Notes under the pieces: generated by a model
Told to the model about the DNA's origin: nothing
The model's database searches: none
Seen by the model: only the letters and a program-made list of their open reading frames with translations
Translations under genes and position numbers: made by a program
In this document: positions 17,512 to 24,684 of the stretch, in pieces
How positions within the stretch are numbered: position 1 is the first letter of the stretch
Layout of the letters: every line of letters starts with the position of its first letter
Assembly: GCF_032714615.1 (NCBI RefSeq)
Contig: NZ_JAWDKA010000006.1
Span: 62,001 to 126,000 of the forward strand
DNA length: 64,000 nt
Reading direction: 5' to 3'
Source of the DNA: Methanorbis furvi
GTDB lineage: Archaea > Halobacteriota > Methanomicrobia > Methanomicrobiales > Methanocorpusculaceae

Positions 17512-17655
17512 TTATGCCTTGCGTTCCTTGTTCTTCGGGCGAAGGGACGTTGAGCCGCACTTGCGGCAGGTGGTTGCGCGGAAAGCGTTACGTGCATTGC
17601 ATTTCATGCAAACTTGTACATTAAGAAGTCTTGCCTCTGCTTCTGGGAATCTCAT
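17512..17655 (-). CDS. rpl40e: Large-subunit ribosomal protein L40e
   Basis: A 47-residue zinc-ribbon protein starting [20 protein letters not shown], with CMKCN and CRKCG pairs spaced as in eukaryotic L40, and a basic C-terminus. It is a structural protein of the large ribosomal subunit. It is transcribed after rdgB on the same strand, 64 bases downstream of it, at the end of the information-processing cluster. Confidence 0.92.
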   Translation of the reverse strand: MRFPEAEARLLNVQVCMKCNARNAFRATTCRKCGSTSLRPKNKERKA

Positions 17656-17719
17656 CTATGAATAACCCCGTTATATTGAGTTCTATAATGTGGGTGCTGA
17701 GTCATATTAACCATTACGC

Positions 17720-18262
17720 TCATCGCGAGGTTATGTACCACTCACGAAACGCCGCAAGAGCACGGGCGCGGTGGGACAGGCTGTTCTTTTCCTCCATCGA
17801 CATCTCGGCAAGCGTGCTCACGCCCACCGCAAATATCGGATCATAGCCAAACCCTTCCGTCCCGCGTTCGGCAGTCGTTATCTCTCCTTCAACGGTTCCG
17901 GAAAATACGCGGACACCGCTCTCGTCCGCATAAGCAACCGCGGTCGCAAAACGTGCACGTCTGTCGGCAACCCCGTTCATCAGCCGGAGAACACCTGCAT
18001 TACGAATCGTATCCTGCACATATGCCGCATAAGGGCCGGGAAACCCGGACAGCGCATCAATGAAGAGTCCGGTATCATCCACGATTAACGGCACGTTCAG
18101 CGCCGCATATGCCTGCTCTGCCTTCGCGCGTGCAATCTCCTCCACCGTGTCGGCCTGAGGCTCAATGCAGGTGAAGTCGACATGCGTCACTTCAGCAATG
18201 CCTGCGAAGAATGCCGCAACCTCGGCTGCCTTGTTTTTGTTTCCGGTAACAACCGTGATCAC
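17720..18262 (-). CDS. XTP/dITP pyrophosphatase (RdgB/HAM1 family)
   Basis: A 180-residue nucleotide-pool cleanup enzyme that hydrolyses non-canonical purine triphosphates such as dITP and XTP to monophosphates. Family signatures are VVTGNKNKAAEV at the N-terminus, VDDTGLFIDALSGFPGPYAA (about 60-80), EGEITTAERGTEGFGYDPIF and the closing LSHRARAL. Its start overlaps the stop of kae1-bud32 (ATGA), a coupling that is common in archaea. Confidence 0.92.
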   Translation of the reverse strand: MITVVTGNKNKAAEVAAFFAGIAEVTHVDFTCIEPQADTVEEIARAKAEQAYAALNVPLIVDDTGLFIDALSGFPGPYAAYVQDTIRNAGVLRLMNGVADRRARFATAVAYADESGVRVFSGTVEGEITTAERGTEGFGYDPIFAVGVSTLAEMSMEEKNSLSHRARALAAFREWYITSR

Positions 18263-19836
18263 AGATACCGCCCCCTCAGCTCAATCTCAACCTCGCGTTC
18301 GATCACCGCATCCGCATCGGCAAATGCCGAGCGGTATCCGTCACAGAACGCCTGCTTCAGGGGTTTTGGCGAAGCCGTCGTGCTCTCCAGCGTCTGGAAC
18401 AGCACATGCAGATCTACACCGCGCGGCTCAATCTCATCCGTCATCTGGGCAAGACCGAAGTCGATCAGATACACGCGTCCATTCTGCCAGATCATATTCG
18501 AGGTTGTCAGATCCCCGTGCACGATGCCTGTCTTGTGCAGTTTGCCAACCGAGACTCCGGCTGCGAATGCGTACGCATCGTTGATAACATACTTCAGCAC
18601 ATCGCCGTCCAGTTTTTCCATCACAATCGTATGCTCCGTAACATCGCGGATCACCGGCACCGGCACGCCTCCCCTGCGCGCTGCAGCAATACAGCGCGCT
18701 TCGGCACGTGTCCGCTCCGCAATCAGCGCCGCATCCAGCTGAGGCACGCGGTATCCCTTTGACAGCCGCGTCTTCACCGCGTCGGTTCCGGTCAGGTCCA
18801 CGGCGGCTTCTGCTCCGCGCTCCGCAGTCTCGGACTGACCAGGGGCAAACAGCTCGCCCGCATCGCTCCGCCAGGTCACCTCAACCTGATCGGACCGAAA
18901 TCCAGGATTCACCACAGAGTCTGCAACAGAGATCGTGGAGCCTGCCTCCAGCATGATTTTTCCGGTGTAGGCGATCATCGCACCGTTATCGCCCATGTAG
19001 ACCCGCGGCGGTGCCATGAAGCGTGCGCCGCGCTCCTCGCACATGAGCCTGAGCATCTCCTGAAGGCGGCTGTTTGCACCAACACCGCCGACGAGAATTA
19101 CCTCATCCTTTCCGGTGTGGGCGAGCGCACGTTCCGTGACCTCGACACACATCGCAAACGCAGTCTCCTGAAAACTGAAGCACACATCCTCCATCGACTC
19201 GCCGCGTGCGGTTGCCTCCTTTGCCGCGCTCATCAGACCGGAGAAGGCCAGATCCATTCCTTTCACTGTATAGGGAAGCGGAATGTAGCTTCCTTTCTTC
19301 GCCATCTCCTCGATGATCGGCCCTCCCGGATGCGGGAGATCATGACTGCGGGCAAACTTGTCCAGAGCGTTCCCTAATCCGATGTCCAGTGTTTCACCAA
19401 AAATTCGGTAGCGTCCGTTCAAAAACCCGAGCACCTGCGTGTTTGCACCTGATGCATAGAGCACAATCGGGTCGGAAAACTTCGTGTACCAGCGTCCGAT
19501 CTCCACATGAGCAACACAATGGTTCACGCCGATTAACGGAACGCCGAATTTCAGCGCAAGAGACCGTGCCGCAGTCGCTGCTGTCCGCAGTGACGGACCA
19601 AGACCCGGCCCGATCGAGAACGCGACCGCATCGATATCATCTCCGGCTTTTTCGAGAACTTTTCCAATCACATCAGCAGCGACCGCCGCATGATGCTGGG
19701 CAGCTTCGCGCGGATGAATTCCTCCGTGCGGAGGTACGTACGGCGAGGATTCAAGACAGACCAGATCCTCATCAAAAACAGCGGCACTGAAGTTCCATGC
19801 TGTTCCTTCAATGCCAAGAACCCTTGTTTCGGGCAT
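18259..19836 (-). CDS. Kae1-Bud32 fusion: t6A synthase catalytic subunit plus kinase
   Basis: A 525-residue fusion of the two core KEOPS subunits. Residues 1-325 are Kae1, with NHCVAHVEIGR holding the HxxxH metal site and the ASKHA-fold sugar-phosphate motifs (IVLYASGANTQVL). Residues 335-525 are the Bud32 kinase, with HGDLTTSNMIW as catalytic loop and LIDFGLA as the DFG motif. The complex transfers threonylcarbamoyl to A37 of ANN-decoding tRNAs. The fusion is typical of many euryarchaea. It lies between rps27ae and the RdgB gene on one strand. Confidence 0.95.
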   Translation of the reverse strand: MPETRVLGIEGTAWNFSAAVFDEDLVCLESSPYVPPHGGIHPREAAQHHAAVAADVIGKVLEKAGDDIDAVAFSIGPGLGPSLRTAATAARSLALKFGVPLIGVNHCVAHVEIGRWYTKFSDPIVLYASGANTQVLGFLNGRYRIFGETLDIGLGNALDKFARSHDLPHPGGPIIEEMAKKGSYIPLPYTVKGMDLAFSGLMSAAKEATARGESMEDVCFSFQETAFAMCVEVTERALAHTGKDEVILVGGVGANSRLQEMLRLMCEERGARFMAPPRVYMGDNGAMIAYTGKIMLEAGSTISVADSVVNPGFRSDQVEVTWRSDAGELFAPGQSETAERGAEAAVDLTGTDAVKTRLSKGYRVPQLDAALIAERTRAEARCIAAARRGGVPVPVIRDVTEHTIVMEKLDGDVLKYVINDAYAFAAGVSVGKLHKTGIVHGDLTTSNMIWQNGRVYLIDFGLAQMTDEIEPRGVDLHVLFQTLESTTASPKPLKQAFCDGYRSAFADADAVIEREVEIELRGRYL

Positions 19837-19847
19837 AATAATGTATT

Positions 19848-20033
19848 TTATTGCTTAAACTCAGTATATCCGCATTTACCGCAGGCGAAACGGTCAGAGT
19901 GTTCGCCCATAAAGACTCCCGGACCGCAGCGCGGGCAGTGGCGGTGAGCGGTGGTTGCCTTTCCCTGTCCATCAACGGAGTAAAGTTCACTGCGTTTCTG
20001 GGATTCCTTTGCTGCCTTCTTCTTTGCTGCCAT
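19848..20033 (-). CDS. rps27ae: Small-subunit ribosomal protein S27ae
   Basis: A 61-residue zinc-binding ribosomal protein: basic N-terminus [14 protein letters not shown] and CPRCGPG ... CGKCGYTEF carrying four cysteines. A longer in-frame reading exists, but the ATG at 20033 gives the normal N-terminus and lies 4 bases after the rps24e stop. It is co-transcribed with rps24e and kae1-bud32, the classical archaeal order. Confidence 0.94.
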   Translation of the reverse strand: MAAKKKAAKESQKRSELYSVDGQGKATTAHRHCPRCGPGVFMGEHSDRFACGKCGYTEFKQ

Positions 20034-20037
20034 GATA

Positions 20038-20331
20038 TTACTCCTCCTTTTCTGCCTTTGGCTTTCCGCGGGCAATCAGGAATGCACGCTCAGTTGCATT
20101 CAGTGCGTCAACAGAGTCATAGATGCGTGCAACGCCGGTAACGGCTTTGGTTCCGAAGCGTCCCTTCAGGGAAGAGAGGATCAGACTTTCGACCGGGGTA
20201 TTCTGCATTGCTGCGATTTTTGCTCCGATATCTGCACGGGCTGGGGTTGCGCCGTCATATACTGCGGTAAACGCAACCTCATTACGGCTTAAAAGCTCGT
20301 TTCTGGTATTTGAGGTGATCTTAATCTCCAT
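20038..20331 (-). CDS. rps24e: Small-subunit ribosomal protein S24e
   Basis: A 97-residue protein starting [19 protein letters not shown], with the family phrases [20 protein letters not shown] and [14 protein letters not shown] chose the ATG at 20331 because it gives the conserved N-terminus; the longer reading runs into a repeat. It is the first gene of the rps24e-rps27ae-kae1/bud32-rdgB unit. Family A repeat DNA separates it from the dephospho-CoA kinase gene that normally precedes it directly. Confidence 0.94.
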   Translation of the reverse strand: MEIKITSNTRNELLSRNEVAFTAVYDGATPARADIGAKIAAMQNTPVESLILSSLKGRFGTKAVTGVARIYDSVDALNATERAFLIARGKPKAEKEE

Positions 20332-20405
20332 CGATATCCCACAATTATTGGAATGCAGGATATTTAATACTGGTGCATTCTTAGGCGTAGCACCTCTATT
20401 CATGA

Positions 20406-20565
20406 GCCGCCCACGGAAAACACCGAACACACGGAAATTATCAACATCACGGAGCAGACGTGAACAACACGGAATAGATTATTTAGTATTCTGTGATGTT
20501 CACGTCTGCTCCGTGATGTTTTTTTTTCTGTGGAATTCGGTGTGTTCAGTGTTTTCCGTGGGCGA
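20406..20565. repeat. Family A inverted repeat
   Basis: A compact copy with arms of about 70 bases, GCCGCCCACGGAAAA to ATCACGGAGCAGACGTGAAC on the left and the reverse complement GTTCACGTCTGCTCCGTGAT to TTTTCCGTGGGCG on the right. It is inserted within an otherwise tight cluster, between the dephospho-CoA kinase gene and rps24e. Confidence 0.8.
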
Positions 20566-20596
20566 CACAGAATTAAAAATGAACAAGTGGCCCAGT

Positions 20597-21082
20597 TCAA
20601 CAACGAACAAAACAGGACAAAAGATAATCCGCACGCTGCCGCAGCTCAGGCGTCACTGAACAGAGAACCACACCTTCGTTTGGCTGGCCGTAGATCACCA
20701 GTGCATCATCAGGCAGAAGCCCGATCAGCGGGAGAACCGCAAGATCCTCTTCTCCATCCACCATAATCACGCATGGCGTCGATGTGACCGCCTCTGCAAG
20801 CGTTTCCACCAGCTCATCGGTGATCGTTCCGGCAGGATTTTTCACATGCAGAATATGCTGGGAGATCTCAGGCATCTCAAGATACGGGGACCGCATCGTC
20901 AGACCATCGATAACCCCTACAGCAGGAATAATTCCGCGCGACAGCGCCGAATGTGTCACCACATCACCAACCGTACACAGCATTCTGCCGGAGATCATCG
21001 GAACAATATCAGAAAATTCGGGAAAAAGGGTTCCAAAAGGCTGCTTGAACAGCCCTCGGTGTTCCGACGGGAGAACAAGCAT
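20597..21082 (-). CDS. GTP-dependent dephospho-CoA kinase (DUF359 type)
   Basis: A 161-residue protein of the archaeal DUF359 family, which performs the last step of CoA synthesis with GTP as phosphate donor. Typical phrases are MISGRMLCTVGDVVTHSALSRG, PAVGVIDGLTMR, ILHVKNPAGTIT, VIMVDGEEDLAVLPLIGLLP and VIYGQPNEGVVLC. It follows spt4 with a 1-base overlap, matching the usual rpo7-spt4-DPCK-rps24e order. Confidence 0.93.
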   Translation of the reverse strand: MLVLPSEHRGLFKQPFGTLFPEFSDIVPMISGRMLCTVGDVVTHSALSRGIIPAVGVIDGLTMRSPYLEMPEISQHILHVKNPAGTITDELVETLAEAVTSTPCVIMVDGEEDLAVLPLIGLLPDDALVIYGQPNEGVVLCSVTPELRQRADYLLSCFVRC

Positions 21083-21297
21083 TATCTGACCTTAAGGGCG
21101 TAACGGCCGTTGTAGTCGATATTCATCTTTTTCGCAACATCCGAATGGCGGGAATCGATGATAACCAGATACCCGAACCACTCGGTTGTCAGTGCATTAC
21201 CCTGACACTCCGGACACTGGACCTTATCGGCCTCAAGCACCTTGTGACAGTTCCGGCATGCCTGCAGCATCTTCTTCGACGTCCGCTTCGGTGCCAT
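21082..21297 (-). CDS. spt4: RNA polymerase subunit E'' / elongation factor Spt4
   Basis: A 71-residue zinc-ribbon protein with CRNCHKV and CPECQG cysteine pairs and the family closing segment VIIDSRHSDVAKKMNI...YALKV. It forms the Spt4-Spt5 clamp that makes RNA polymerase processive. Its ATG overlaps the rpo7 stop by one base (TAATG); an internal ATG at codon 10 is an alternative start. Confidence 0.93.
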   Translation of the reverse strand: MAPKRTSKKMLQACRNCHKVLEADKVQCPECQGNALTTEWFGYLVIIDSRHSDVAKKMNIDYNGRYALKVR

Positions 21298-21869
21298 TAC
21301 TTCCGCTCCTTCTCAGCCTGCTCGCGGTTGCGCTCATCCTCAATCCATGCAAGCGTTCCAAGACCCGGCTGACGCATGGTAAGACCGATCTTCGACTCAC
21401 GCGGCTCGCGTTCGTTCAGCGACAGAGCAACCACGCGTGCGCGCACCGTGTCGCCGACCGCAAGTGTCCTGCCGGTGTCCTTACAGACAAGCCGGGAGTT
21501 CTTCTCATCATAATCGATGTACTCATCAGTTATCTGACTCATGTGCAGCATCGCATCAATCGGGCCCAGGGAGATGAACGCACCAAAGCTCGTCGTCTCC
21601 ACGACAACGCCTTCGATAACTTCCTGCAGCGACAGACGAAGCGTCACTGCCTCAAAGTCCACATCATAATACACACCGCCGTCGCTGTAGATGATCTCAC
21701 CATCGCCAACACGGTCTACACCGGTCACCGCGATGAAGATACCCATCTCCTTGTCAACGCTTCCCTCGAACTGCTCCTGCAGAACATCAAGAATAACGGT
21801 GTTCAGATCCTCGCCCATGCGCTCCGGCGGAACTCTGACCTTATCGTTTAATTTCAGCTTATAATACAT
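21297..21869 (-). CDS. rpo7: DNA-directed RNA polymerase subunit Rpo7 (RpoE)
   Basis: A 190-residue stalk subunit of archaeal RNA polymerase. The N-terminal half (MYYKLKLNDKVRVPPERMG onward) is the RNP-like domain and residues 80-165 form the S1 RNA-binding domain (EGVVVETTSFGAFISLGPID). With Rpo4 it forms the stalk that helps open the promoter and binds nascent RNA. The C-terminus is charged. It is the first of a tightly overlapping set with spt4 and the CoA kinase. Confidence 0.95.
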   Translation of the reverse strand: MYYKLKLNDKVRVPPERMGEDLNTVILDVLQEQFEGSVDKEMGIFIAVTGVDRVGDGEIIYSDGGVYYDVDFEAVTLRLSLQEVIEGVVVETTSFGAFISLGPIDAMLHMSQITDEYIDYDEKNSRLVCKDTGRTLAVGDTVRARVVALSLNEREPRESKIGLTMRQPGLGTLAWIEDERNREQAEKERK

Positions 21870-21890
21870 ATCCTTAGCTCCTCGTCGAAA

Positions 21891-22304
21891 TCATTTTCCT
21901 ATCAGCTCAAGCCTTGTCCGCGACCGGAGTACAACAACCGGAATGCGGAGACTGAGCAGGCGGTCTCTTAACTTTCTATCATTGGTCACTACAACAGCAT
22001 TAAACATCTCTGCTGTCCGGATCACTTTGTCATCCACCGGGACATCCTCATCGATTGGGGGAAGAACCGTGCAGCGTCCGGCAACGGTTAGACCGAACCG
22101 TGCCGCCGCCGCATTTTTCCCGCACCCCTGTGTCAGACCGCGCAGCTCGTACACCACCTCGGCAGGTACGATGACATCACATCCCCCAAGCAGTTCGCGC
22201 AGACCTTCAAAAAGGTCCACGCCAAACTGGGCAGGCATCATCAGAGCATTGGTATCCAGAACGACCGTTACTCGGTCAGGATGCCCATACCGATCAGACG
22301 CCAT
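21891..22304 (-). CDS. PIN-domain ribonuclease, Fcf1/Utp24-like
   Basis: A 137-residue PIN domain with the acidic residues expected of an active RNase: [13 protein letters not shown] near the N-terminus, the E in VVYELRGL, and [11 protein letters not shown]. The archaeal cluster aIF2-gamma, PIN, rpo7 suggests a role in rRNA processing comparable to eukaryotic Fcf1/Utp24, not a toxin; no antitoxin gene is present. The start overlaps the 3' end of the aIF2-gamma gene by 37 bases. Confidence 0.85.
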   Translation of the reverse strand: MASDRYGHPDRVTVVLDTNALMMPAQFGVDLFEGLRELLGGCDVIVPAEVVYELRGLTQGCGKNAAAARFGLTVAGRCTVLPPIDEDVPVDDKVIRTAEMFNAVVVTNDRKLRDRLLSLRIPVVVLRSRTRLELIGK

Positions 22305-23503
22305 CTGCCACCAACCTGCCGGCTGATTGCAATCCGGGAACCGAGTTCCGCACAGACCGGGCGTTTGAGGATAACCTCTGCCTGATTTTTCTTTGCAGCC
22401 ATGACGATACCGACCGTAACGGCGGTGCCGACAGACAACATCAGCGGCTCTTTCAGCCGCAGCGGCTCAATGTTCTGTTCTGATGCAGAACCTACCACGC
22501 GGTCCATTAAGGTCATGTCAAACTTCAGTTTGTCCCAGACCGGCGGAAGGGATCCGATCGCTCCGGCAACCTGTCCGACAAGTGTGTCGCTTTTGGTGAT
22601 CGCCGGATCAAGTTTCGTACCAATTGCCGAAAGACCGCCCGGGGTTGCCACGGCAACTTTGTGGGAGGCCTTGTTCGTGGAGGTAATCTTGGTTGTAATC
22701 GGCTCCCATTTTGCCTTGTTCTCAGACATGTACTGTCTGCCCGGACGGATTTCAATATCGTCCCCTTCACGGAACTCACCGCGGATCAAAGACCCGCCGA
22801 TGACACCGCCCTTGATGTCGCGCCAAGAACTTCCCGGACGGTTGACATCAAAGGACCGCGCGATCAGCATGATCGGCGGAACATCAGCATCACGTTCTGT
22901 GTCCGGGATGATGGTGTTCAGCGCATCGATTAAGACACCGAAGTTGATCTTTTTCTGGGCTGAGACCGGAATGATCGGTGCGTTTTCTGCAACCGTTCCC
23001 TTCACAAACGCTTTGATCTGTTTGTAGTTTTCAATTGCCTGCTTCTGGGGCACCACGTCAATCTTATTCTGAACGATGATGATGTTGGTGATGCCGGTCA
23101 GTTCAAGCGCCATCAGATGCTCTTTTGTCTGCGGCTGCGGACACGGCTCGTTTGCGGCAATGACCAGCATTGCGCCGTCCATGATTGCAGAGCCTGAAAG
23201 CATGGTTGCCATCAGGGTTTCGTGGCCGGGTGCGTCTACAAAGGAGACGGACCGGACCGGTTCAAGTTTTCCGCCGCAAATTTGGCATGTATCAGTATTC
23301 GACCAGGACTCCGGGCCCTGGCATTTCGGGCATTTGTAAAACGTCGCGTCAGCGTAACCGAGACGGATGGAGATACCGCGCTTCAGCTCTTCACTGTGGC
23401 GGTCTGTCCATGAGCCGGTAAGCTGGCTGACCAGGGTGGTCTTCCCGTGGTCAACGTGGCCTACCACGCCGATATTTACGTTTGGTATTGTAGGATCATG
23501 CAA
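22268..23503 (-). CDS. Translation initiation factor aIF2 subunit gamma
   Basis: A 411-residue GTPase that brings initiator Met-tRNA to the small subunit. G1 GHVDHGKT, a zinc knuckle CPKCQ...CQICGG in the insert, G3 DAPGHE, G4 NKID and the two C-terminal beta-barrels are present. I place the start at a TTG (23503) because GAGGAGG lies 10 bases upstream and the protein then begins [17 protein letters not shown] as in relatives; the longer reading to an ATG at 23650 has a non-conserved N-terminus. It is followed by the PIN gene on the same strand. Confidence 0.94.
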   Translation of the reverse strand: MHDPTIPNVNIGVVGHVDHGKTTLVSQLTGSWTDRHSEELKRGISIRLGYADATFYKCPKCQGPESWSNTDTCQICGGKLEPVRSVSFVDAPGHETLMATMLSGSAIMDGAMLVIAANEPCPQPQTKEHLMALELTGITNIIIVQNKIDVVPQKQAIENYKQIKAFVKGTVAENAPIIPVSAQKKINFGVLIDALNTIIPDTERDADVPPIMLIARSFDVNRPGSSWRDIKGGVIGGSLIRGEFREGDDIEIRPGRQYMSENKAKWEPITTKITSTNKASHKVAVATPGGLSAIGTKLDPAITKSDTLVGQVAGAIGSLPPVWDKLKFDMTLMDRVVGSASEQNIEPLRLKEPLMLSVGTAVTVGIVMAAKKNQAEVILKRPVCAELGSRIAISRQVGGRWRLIGMGILTE

Positions 23504-23814
23504 AGAAACCAAAACCTCCTCAACCTTATATAATCGACTTCCGAACAGATATATTTGTGTGATAAACCGTCTTTGCATTATTATTGCCGGGTCGCCTGCG
23601 AAACGCATGTTCGCGACCCGCGATTCCCATTTCTCATTTTTATTTTGCACATATCCGGGCCAATTCGAAGACTCTCACACGTCAAAAATTTCTGCAGATA
23701 AATCTGTCATATCGGTGAACATAATTCTTAGCAGACTTCGTATGACAAATCTTCCCGCAACATAAGATTACGTAAGAAGAATAAAATATGAACAGACAGA
23801 TATGATAATATATT
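23504..23814. promoter_or_regulatory. Divergent promoter region, aIF2-gamma and nikR
   Basis: No gene is seen. On the minus strand TTATATAA (about 23524-23532) is a TATA box candidate for aIF2-gamma. An inverted repeat AATCTT-CCCGCAACAT-AAGATT (23748-23769) and AATAAAATATG and GATAATATATTATG blocks precede nikR. The inverted repeat could be a NikR operator, though it is not the bacterial GTATGA-type site. Confidence 0.45.
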
Positions 23815-24234
23815 ATGGTTGGAGACTCGGAGCTTTCACGCATAGGAATATCCCTTCCACAGAATTTACTGGATAAATTCGACGGAATCATCGGACTTCG
23901 CGGTTACTCCTCACGATCGGAAGGCATCCGCGATGCAATCCGCAGCTATATCACGTATTATGAATGGATGTCTGATGTAAAAGGTGAACGTCAGGGCGTG
24001 ATCACCATGGTTTATGATCATGATCACCGCGGCCTGATGCAGACGATTACAGAGATCCAGCACGAACACCGTGACACCATTCAGTCCACCCTGCATGCGC
24101 ATGTGAATGACGAGCGCTGTCTTGAGGTTATTCTTGTCCGTGGTGACGGTGTGAAACTCAAGGAGGTCGCAGAAAAACTGATGGCTCTCAAAGGTGTTGA
24201 GTCGGTAAAGCTGACAACAATTCCGGTCAATTAA
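23815..24234 (+). CDS. nikR: NikR-type nickel-responsive regulator
   Basis: A 139-residue protein: N-terminal ribbon-helix-helix (RIGISLPQNLLDKFDGII...RSEGIRDAIRSYI, 9-45) and a C-terminal ACT-like domain with the square-planar nickel ligands: H of QHEHRD, H-x-H in TLHAH and C of DERCLEV. It should repress nickel-uptake genes when nickel is ample, which matters for methanogen F430, hydrogenase and CODH enzymes. No nickel transporter is adjacent. The ATG lies within an AT-rich promoter, so the leader must be very short. Confidence 0.92.
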   Translation: MVGDSELSRIGISLPQNLLDKFDGIIGLRGYSSRSEGIRDAIRSYITYYEWMSDVKGERQGVITMVYDHDHRGLMQTITEIQHEHRDTIQSTLHAHVNDERCLEVILVRGDGVKLKEVAEKLMALKGVESVKLTTIPVN

Positions 24235-24285
24235 TTTTTTTCAAAAAAGAGGAAAAACACACGGGCCAAAGGCCCGGAGTTTTGT

Positions 24286-24567
24286 TTATCCTCCGCCTTC
24301 GCAACTCTGGTCGGTGTTTTGCCAGGCGCTTTCATTCATCTCGCGGAACTTTTCCTGTTCCTGTTCGAGATCCTTTCTGAAATCCCTGTTTTCGGTTTCT
24401 TTATGGACAACATCACTGATTGCAGTGAGCTGGTCGATACGGTAGTAGAGTCCGGTACTGTCAAGCTCGGCAAATGCGGATCCGTTCTCCTCAGTCAGAG
24501 CAACAATTTTCCCGACGGTTCCTGTCCTTCCGTATCGCACCGTCTGCCCGATCGCAAGCGTGCTCAT
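24286..24567 (-). CDS. DUF2098-type small protein
   Basis: A 93-residue protein beginning MSTLAIGQTVRYGRTGTVGK, followed by a small beta-barrel-like domain (FAELDSTGLYYRIDQL) and a charged helical C-terminus. It matches a short conserved archaeal family catalogued as DUF2098, common in methanogens, of unknown function. I chose the internal ATG at 24567 because the conserved part begins there. It is convergent with nikR and 117 bases downstream of aglB on the same strand. Confidence 0.65.
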   Translation of the reverse strand: MSTLAIGQTVRYGRTGTVGKIVALTEENGSAFAELDSTGLYYRIDQLTAISDVVHKETENRDFRKDLEQEQEKFREMNESAWQNTDQSCEGGG

Positions 24568-24684
24568 AATAGTATGTTGGATACTTGCTGGGTATAAAGA
24601 TGTGGTTACGGGAGGCTTTGCACCTTTATTCATGAGCCATACAGGAATTCAGGTCTAAAACAACTCTGCGAATTAAAAAAAGAT

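Noticed and set aside
21891-22304. VapC toxin
   Set aside because: No antitoxin gene is adjacent and the position in the translation/transcription cluster fits an rRNA-processing PIN protein.
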